DNA from: CAYFFV01 sp964342695
GTDB lineage: Bacteria > Acidobacteriota > Vicinamibacteria > Vicinamibacterales > UBA8438
DNA length: 64,000 nt
Assembly: GCA_964342695.1 (NCBI GenBank)
Contig: CAYFFV010000003.1
Span: forward strand, 1-64,000
Direction of reading: 5' to 3'
The position numbers were made by a program, and so were the translations under genes. The notes beneath the pieces are model-generated. The model searched no databases. It had not been told where the DNA came from and worked only from the letters and a program-made list of their open reading frames with translations. This document shows, in pieces, positions 58,811-64,000 of this stretch. Within the stretch, counting starts at the first letter, position 1; each line of letters opens with the position of its first letter.

Positions 58811-60898
58811 ATGGAATGGCGAATATTAATGCGGTCTTTAATTTGTACAACAGTGTTAATGATTCTCTTCCCATCGATGGTTGATGCTCGCGTTGTGCGG
58901 TTTGTGGTCGAGGAGCGCCGAGTTTTTGCTGAGGGAAAAGAGTTTGGTACGGTTGGTCCATATGAGCGACTGGACGGCACTGTATATATGGAGGTGGATC
59001 CAGATGATCCTCTCAATGCGGTCATTGTAAATTTGGATAAGACCGTTCTGAACGAGCGTGGGAACGTTGAATTCAGCACAACGTTTTACATGCTCAAACC
59101 AGTCGATATTGCGCGAGGTAACGGGAAGATCTTTTACGGAATTAACAATCGCGGTAATAAACTTGAAAGTGGTTTACGATGGCATTACGTGCCGGCAAGC
59201 AACGATCCGATTTCTTCTGAAGATGCTGGCGACGGTTTTCTATTTCGTCTTGGCTATACTATCGTTGACGCAGGATGGCAGGGAGATGTAGCAGAGGGGA
59301 ACGACCGACTTTTCCCCGATTTGCCTATTGCCCGAGCCGCGGATGGATCTCCTTTCGTTGCATCAATCCGGGTAGAACTATCTGATCGGGGAATTCCGGA
59401 AGAAGGAACGTTTACACTGCCCTTAAAGGGAAGTCCTCGTTTTCGTTCCTATCCCACAGCCGATTTTGATACGACGAAATCTTCATTGACTTTTCGAACG
59501 GAGGTTGATGGTTATAAAACCATTATTCCATCCGATCAGTGGGCGTTTGGTCGTTGTCCTCTTGGACGGAGCAGCCTGGAACCATCGGAGACTGATATTT
59601 GTGTGTTTGACGGGTTGCGGCCAGATCGATTGTACGAACTTATCTATCCTGCTAAGAATCCAATGGTCATGGGTTTAGGATACGCGGTTACCCGTGATGT
59701 GGCATCGTTCCTTCGGAACCGAACCGTTGATGACGCAGGTAATTCAAATCCGATTGCTCGAGATTCAACAGAGGTGGGAATATCTAGGGTGTATGGATCG
59801 GGCTCCTCTTCCACCGGAATGTATTTACGTGATTTTCTCTATCTTGGTTTTAATGAAGATGAGCAACATAGAAAAGTCTTCGATGCGGTCAACATTCAAA
59901 TACCTGGGTCACATCGGCTATTTGCAAATGTAGCATTTGCAGATCCAAATACATATTCCAGACAAGATGATAGGCATCATTTTCTGTCGACTTCATATCC
60001 TCCCATGCAATATGGAGTAATTACTGATCCCTTAACAGGTATTCGAGACGGTATTTTAAAGCGGCCAGAAACTGACCCACTTGTTTTTCACACTGACACT
60101 GAAAATGAATTCTGGACAATGAAAGCCTCGCTCAATATTCATGATGGTCTTGGTCGGCCGATCTTTGTTCCGGATAATGTACGCCTCTATTTACTTTCTA
60201 ACTTTCAACATAGCGGTGGTAATCCTCATCTAAGAGTGCCCGGACCACCGGGAATGTGTGCAAACCCCACAAATCCAAACTATAACGGGCCGACCAATCG
60301 CGCGTTGTTGATGGCGCTAGATGCTTGGGCTGATCGTGGCGTAGAACCTCCACCAAATCGTTATCCTCAAGTTGAGAACGGCACCTTGGTTTCTCTAGAG
60401 GAATATTTGGACCGTTTTCCTGAAATTCCTGGAGCAGCATTGACCGGAGTTGTTACTGAATTATCATTGCTCAATTTTGGTCCATGGTTTGGCTCAACCG
60501 GAGGAATATTGACCCAGCTTCCACCCGGGCTTGGTCCTGCGTATACAGTTCTAGTGCCGACCGCGGATGCAGATGGACTGAATCCCGTTGGTATTCGTCC
60601 CATGGAAGTCCGAGCACCTTTGGGTACTAACGTTGGCTGGAATGTGCGCGCTACAGGTCGGAGGCAGGGAAACTTGTGTGGCTTAGCCGGGTCGTTTTTT
60701 CCATTTGCTAAGACAAGAGCGGAACGACAAAGGACAGGTGATTCCCGTCTTTCATTAGAAGAGCGTTATTCTAATCATCAAGGGTATGTTGATGCAGTTA
60801 GACATGCAGCTGAAGAACTTATGCAAGAGAGATTTCTATTGCAAGAAGATGTTAATCGTTTTATTCAAAGCGCCCAGGAAAGTGATGTTCTAAGATAA
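58811..60898 (+). CDS. Secreted alpha/beta hydrolase (Abhydrolase_10 type)
   Basis: This is a 695-residue exported hydrolase. The signal peptide ends near SMVDA. The large domain shows RNRTVDDAGN, then YGSGSSSTGMYLRDFLYLGFNEDE, with the nucleophile serine in a GSSSTG elbow. In relatives of the family the same place reads GxSQSGRxLRxFLYxGFN. The block NEDEQHRKVFDAVNIQIPGSHR is also family-typical. GGAGGA lies seven bases before ATG 58811. Related enzymes hydrolyse esters of unknown natural substrate. It follows the second 'AWGDPD' gene by 78 bp and may share its transcript. Confidence 0.85.
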   Translation: MEWRILMRSLICTTVLMILFPSMVDARVVRFVVEERRVFAEGKEFGTVGPYERLDGTVYMEVDPDDPLNAVIVNLDKTVLNERGNVEFSTTFYMLKPVDIARGNGKIFYGINNRGNKLESGLRWHYVPASNDPISSEDAGDGFLFRLGYTIVDAGWQGDVAEGNDRLFPDLPIARAADGSPFVASIRVELSDRGIPEEGTFTLPLKGSPRFRSYPTADFDTTKSSLTFRTEVDGYKTIIPSDQWAFGRCPLGRSSLEPSETDICVFDGLRPDRLYELIYPAKNPMVMGLGYAVTRDVASFLRNRTVDDAGNSNPIARDSTEVGISRVYGSGSSSTGMYLRDFLYLGFNEDEQHRKVFDAVNIQIPGSHRLFANVAFADPNTYSRQDDRHHFLSTSYPPMQYGVITDPLTGIRDGILKRPETDPLVFHTDTENEFWTMKASLNIHDGLGRPIFVPDNVRLYLLSNFQHSGGNPHLRVPGPPGMCANPTNPNYNGPTNRALLMALDAWADRGVEPPPNRYPQVENGTLVSLEEYLDRFPEIPGAALTGVVTELSLLNFGPWFGSTGGILTQLPPGLGPAYTVLVPTADADGLNPVGIRPMEVRAPLGTNVGWNVRATGRRQGNLCGLAGSFFPFAKTRAERQRTGDSRLSLEERYSNHQGYVDAVRHAAEELMQERFLLQEDVNRFIQSAQESDVLR

Positions 60899-60982
60899 AC
60901 ATCTCTCGCGTTTATCCTTCATTTGTTAGGTGTTTTGCTTTGCCGATCCAGAATAGGTGGTATGCGAAAGGGAGGAATTGAC

Positions 60983-62143
60983 ATGCGTTACAGACTCGAA
61001 CAATTTATGATGGGCTTGTTTATTGTTTTTTTAGCTACTGGTTCTCTGACAGCACAGACTTCTACAGCAAGTTCTGGCGTGGGACCAACATTACAGTATT
61101 TATCCCCGATGAGTTTTGGTCCGGATGCTGTTTTATTTGCAGCCGATGCACAAGAAGTATTCATTTACGCTCTTGATCTTAGTGAACATGTCGTAGGCGG
61201 TGTGGCTGGTACTCAAAGTGTTCCGGATATAGATAAAAAAATTGCAGACCTGTTAGGCACTACCACAGGCAACATTGTCCTGACGGATTTGGCAGTGTAT
61301 CCGAACACGGGCAACACCTTTATTTCTCTTATGCGAGGCAGTGATCCTGTTCTATTACGCGTGGACGGTAGTGCGGATATTACGGTTGTTCCGCTTGATC
61401 AGGTTTCTTACACCAGAATCGGGCTGCCTAACCCTCCGGGTGAAACCACAGACATGCTTCTTAAAGGCGGTCGGGGTATGCCTATTCCGAATTATCCGTC
61501 TAACCAAGTCGCGGAATATCCAATGAATTTATTTGGAGTCCAGACTATTACCGATCTCGCCTATGTTGATGGACGTTTGTATGCGGCAGGTCTGTCCAAT
61601 GAAGAATTCGCATCGAAATTGCGCTCAATCGCGTATCCCTTTACCAGTGTTGACGAAGGTACGAGTGTAGAAATCTGGCATGCACCGCATGATCAATTTG
61701 AAACTCGTTCACCTATCTATACTTTTGTTCCATATGAAATTAATGATGAACCACATCTCATCGCGTCGTACTTATGTACACCATTAGTAAAGTTCCCAAT
61801 TTCAAGTCTTCAACCTGGTGCAGATGTAAGAGGAGAGACCATTGCAGAGTTTGGCAGCGGGAACAGACCGCTGGACATGATTGTGTACCAGAAAAATGGC
61901 CAAGATTATTTACTAATGTCTAACAACAGGCATGGAGTCATGAAAATTCCGACGCAAGATTTTGGTTCCACCGAGAATTTGACAGGTATTGTGCCGGATG
62001 GTGCGACAGCGGGTGTTCCTTTTGAAAAGATCGATGCTTTACAAGGTGTTGAGCAACTCGATCGTCTCGACATGGATCATGCGATTGTGCTTATTCGTTC
62101 AGACACTGATGTGCTAAGACTTGAAGTGGTAGATTTACCGTAA
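60983..62143 (+). CDS. Secreted propeller-like protein of unknown function
   Basis: ATG 60983 is used because GGAGG lies seven bases upstream and the signal peptide then begins at once (FMMGLFIVFLATGSLTAQ). The 386-residue product has propeller-type elements: LQYLSPMSFGPDAVLFAAD, then FIYALDLSEH, ITDLAYVDGRLYAAGLSNEEF and GSGNRPLDMIVYQKNG. No family is named. It is followed 45 bp later by another secreted protein and lies in a plus-strand run of exported proteins. Confidence 0.7.
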   Translation: MRYRLEQFMMGLFIVFLATGSLTAQTSTASSGVGPTLQYLSPMSFGPDAVLFAADAQEVFIYALDLSEHVVGGVAGTQSVPDIDKKIADLLGTTTGNIVLTDLAVYPNTGNTFISLMRGSDPVLLRVDGSADITVVPLDQVSYTRIGLPNPPGETTDMLLKGGRGMPIPNYPSNQVAEYPMNLFGVQTITDLAYVDGRLYAAGLSNEEFASKLRSIAYPFTSVDEGTSVEIWHAPHDQFETRSPIYTFVPYEINDEPHLIASYLCTPLVKFPISSLQPGADVRGETIAEFGSGNRPLDMIVYQKNGQDYLLMSNNRHGVMKIPTQDFGSTENLTGIVPDGATAGVPFEKIDALQGVEQLDRLDMDHAIVLIRSDTDVLRLEVVDLP

Positions 62144-62188
62144 CACCTCTGAAATAGATTTTTTGAGGTTATCGTTAAGTATGCGAAG

Positions 62189-63394
62189 GTGGCTGTATTG
62201 TTGAGAGCCGTCCTACTTTTAGTTTGTGTTTCTGCTGGCAGTTTAGGTCAGGGTTTTTTCAGTTCTGTGCAGGCTGCCAGATCGGAAATATGGTTGGAGT
62301 TTGTGTCAGAAGATTCTGGCACGAGCATGGTGGAAGTGGCTGGCCTGAACCCAGCTGATCTCGTCGTGCTGGATCACGCTTCTCTATCGAATACTGAATG
62401 GCAACAAGTTTTTCGAGTTTTCATTGCCGATGATATTGATTCGGATCGGTTGCCAGTATTAGGCAAGTATTCGATTACTAATTTAACGATTCGCTTTACT
62501 CCCCTTTATCCTTTCGATCTAGGTCAGGATTACGATGTTGTCTTTAATCCGGCTGGATTTGTTTATCGAAAAGGTCTAAGTGTTGAATGGCCTACCGATA
62601 CTTTGGTGAAAAGGTTTCATGTAAAAACGAGCGTTACAGTTCCATCTACAGCAATTTTGGGTGTATTTCCTTCCGCCAAGGAGCTTCCTGAAAATCAGCT
62701 TAGGTTCTATGTTTTCTTTTCTGCTCCTATGGGTTTCAAAGGAGGTTCTGCCCACGTTTCGCTTTTAGATTCCGATGGAAGTGTCATTCCTAACGCTTTT
62801 CTTCCTTTGGATGTTGCTTTGTGGAATAACGAACGCACTCGATACACGATGCTTTTTGACCCAGGTAGAGTCAAGACTGGCATCTTTCCCAATCAACAAG
62901 ATGGTCGCCCACTTCAATCGGGAGAAAACTATACCTTAGTTATAGATCGGCACTGGGCAGATTCGAATGGAATTCCTTTAGTTGAGTCATATAAGAGAAG
63001 CTTTCAGGTTGTTCCTCCGGAGAAACGTCCCATTGTGCCGTCAGCTTGGAATCTAGAGGTGCCGAGGGCAGGTTCCGTTGATTCGCTGAAAGTATCATTT
63101 CTTAGATCTCTGGATTATGCGCTATTGCACCGTGCATTAGTGGTAATAAACAGTCACGGAGAGGCAGTTCAAGGTGAGATGTTTGTTCAGAAGAATGAGA
63201 CAGAGTGGTATTTTACTCCTGTCACACCGTGGTCTTATTCAGAATATCGACTGCTCATACTTCCCGTACTCGAAGACCCGAGCGGTAACAGAGTTAATCG
63301 TTCCTTTGAGGTTGAGTCGACGCAATCGATAATTGATAAACATGAAAGTTCTAGTCATCTTGCTTTTAGGCCGCGCCTAACGCAAGAACCCTGA
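62189..63394 (+). CDS. Secreted Ig-like-domain protein of unknown function
   Basis: The GTG at 62189 opens a 401-residue protein with a signal peptide (LLRAVLLLVCVSAGSLGQ). An ATG at 62181 is in another frame and stops early. Beta-rich segments such as NLTIRFTPLYPFDLGQDYDVVF, LRFYVFFSAPMGF and NYTLVIDRHWADSNGIPLVESY resemble SbsA/Big_5-type Ig-like domains of surface proteins. It has no cysteine and no lipobox. It probably works outside the inner membrane together with the propeller protein before it. Function is unknown. Confidence 0.65.
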   Translation: MAVLLRAVLLLVCVSAGSLGQGFFSSVQAARSEIWLEFVSEDSGTSMVEVAGLNPADLVVLDHASLSNTEWQQVFRVFIADDIDSDRLPVLGKYSITNLTIRFTPLYPFDLGQDYDVVFNPAGFVYRKGLSVEWPTDTLVKRFHVKTSVTVPSTAILGVFPSAKELPENQLRFYVFFSAPMGFKGGSAHVSLLDSDGSVIPNAFLPLDVALWNNERTRYTMLFDPGRVKTGIFPNQQDGRPLQSGENYTLVIDRHWADSNGIPLVESYKRSFQVVPPEKRPIVPSAWNLEVPRAGSVDSLKVSFLRSLDYALLHRALVVINSHGEAVQGEMFVQKNETEWYFTPVTPWSYSEYRLLILPVLEDPSGNRVNRSFEVESTQSIIDKHESSSHLAFRPRLTQEP

Positions 63395-63610
63395 GGTCAA
63401 ATTTTTGTTGTGATGATTTTTTTATTTCCAGAAAAACAGTGAAGAATTTCAAGTATTAGTAGAACTGATATTAATCCAAATATCTGCAAATAAAACAATT
63501 ACTTAGTCTTTGTTCCTCCCAGTCTTTACGGTGCATCATTACCAGGCGTGTCTTTCATTTAAATCCCGTATAAACTAGTCTCCTTAGTTCATTTATTCAC
63601 ATAAAAAAGT

Positions 63611-64000
63611 ATGGACGATAATAAATACGTACCAATCGATCTCCGTAACATAGTTGATACGCCGCAATGGGAATTGCTTTCACCGGATATTCAAGAAACA
63701 GTCAAGGTGGTGGGAGAGGTCCTGCCATTTAGGACCAATAAATATGTTGTAGAAGAGCTGATTGATTGGTCAAATATTCCTGCTGATCCTATTTTTCAAT
63801 TGGTCTTTCCTCAAAATGGGATGTTGGCACCTGAGGATTACCAAGCCGTAAAAACCATTTTAGGCACTGGTGATAGAAGTGCTTTGTTAAACGAAATTGA
63901 ACGAATAAGACGCAGTTTAAATCCTCATCCAGCCGGTCAGCTTACGCACAATATTCCAGAAGACCAAGGACAACAAGTCCAGGGTTTGCAGCACAAGTAT
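63611..64000 (+). CDS. KamA-family radical SAM aminomutase (partial)
   Basis: The ATG at 63611 begins a reading frame open to the window end (130 codons). The start MDDNKYVPIDLRN, then PQWELLS, GEVLPFRTNKYVVEELIDW, DPIFQLVFPQNGM and NPHPAGQLTHNIPE match the amino-terminal part of lysine-2,3-aminomutase-related KamA-family proteins. The radical SAM CxxxCxxC would lie beyond the window. Members act on lysine or other amino acids using a 4Fe-4S cluster, S-adenosylmethionine and usually PLP. Substrate cannot be predicted. Confidence 0.85.
   Translation, partial: MDDNKYVPIDLRNIVDTPQWELLSPDIQETVKVVGEVLPFRTNKYVVEELIDWSNIPADPIFQLVFPQNGMLAPEDYQAVKTILGTGDRSALLNEIERIRRSLNPHPAGQLTHNIPEDQGQQVQGLQHKY

Overview
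The window reads as chromosomal DNA of a Gram-negative heterotroph, most likely an Acidobacteriota member (Vicinamibacteria-like) or a close relative. This placement is an inference. It rests on outer-membrane barrels of the DUF5916 type, PQQ-type beta-propeller proteins, DUF6152, an Abhydrolase_10-type secreted hydrolase, two 'AWGDPD' secreted proteins, and a GldA/GldFG/DUF4340 export module. No rRNA is present and taxonomy was not computed.

1-7312: a complete, small integrative element sits in the 3' end of a tRNA (probably Ser; only its 3' end is in the window). It is bounded by a 15-bp direct repeat (17-31 and 7298-7312). A 22-bp near-identical direct repeat built on GGGGGTA lies inside each end and probably marks the integrase arm sites. 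The element carries a P4-type tyrosine integrase, an accessory protein, an AlpA-like regulator, two tiny ATGA-coupled genes and a DUF3631 P-loop protein. On the other strand lies cargo: a small membrane protein, three tandem 552-bp copies of a secreted cysteine-containing protein with conserved ends and a variable core, and an HGG-motif protein. A short plus-strand peptide with a related N-terminus follows. A fragment resembling the 3' half of an initiator tRNA lies inside the element.

7405-25255: a secreted CxxCH/propeller protein, a lipoprotein M3 peptidase, a DksA/TraR zinc-finger protein divergent from an XRE-cupin regulator (with a 30-bp perfect palindrome between them), a fused SRPBCC-SDR protein with an internal start site, an aldo/keto reductase, a cyclase-family hydrolase, a two-gene NosR-like electron-transfer module, several secreted propeller/NTF2-like/DUF6152 proteins, polyphosphate kinase and MsrB.

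25303-48502: two PQQ-type propeller proteins, a DEAD-box helicase, S-adenosylhomocysteinase, an SLC12-like transporter, the primary sigma factor, a stand-alone 5'-3' exonuclease, the GldA/GldFG/DUF4340 cluster, and the leucine pathway (leuC, leuD, a convergent LysR gene, then leuA-leuB). LeuA stops where the allosteric domain would begin.

48650-57479: three consecutive paralogous outer-membrane proteins of about 960-985 residues, each combining a TolB-like amino-terminal domain, a CBM9-like domain and a DUF5916 barrel, with a short palindrome in front of the first. This operon and the tandem cargo genes of the element are the best candidates for undescribed biology.

57563-64000: tRNA-Ser(GCT), a second 'AWGDPD' secreted protein, an Abhydrolase_10-type hydrolase, two uncharacterised secreted proteins and the start of a KamA-family radical SAM enzyme cut by the window end.
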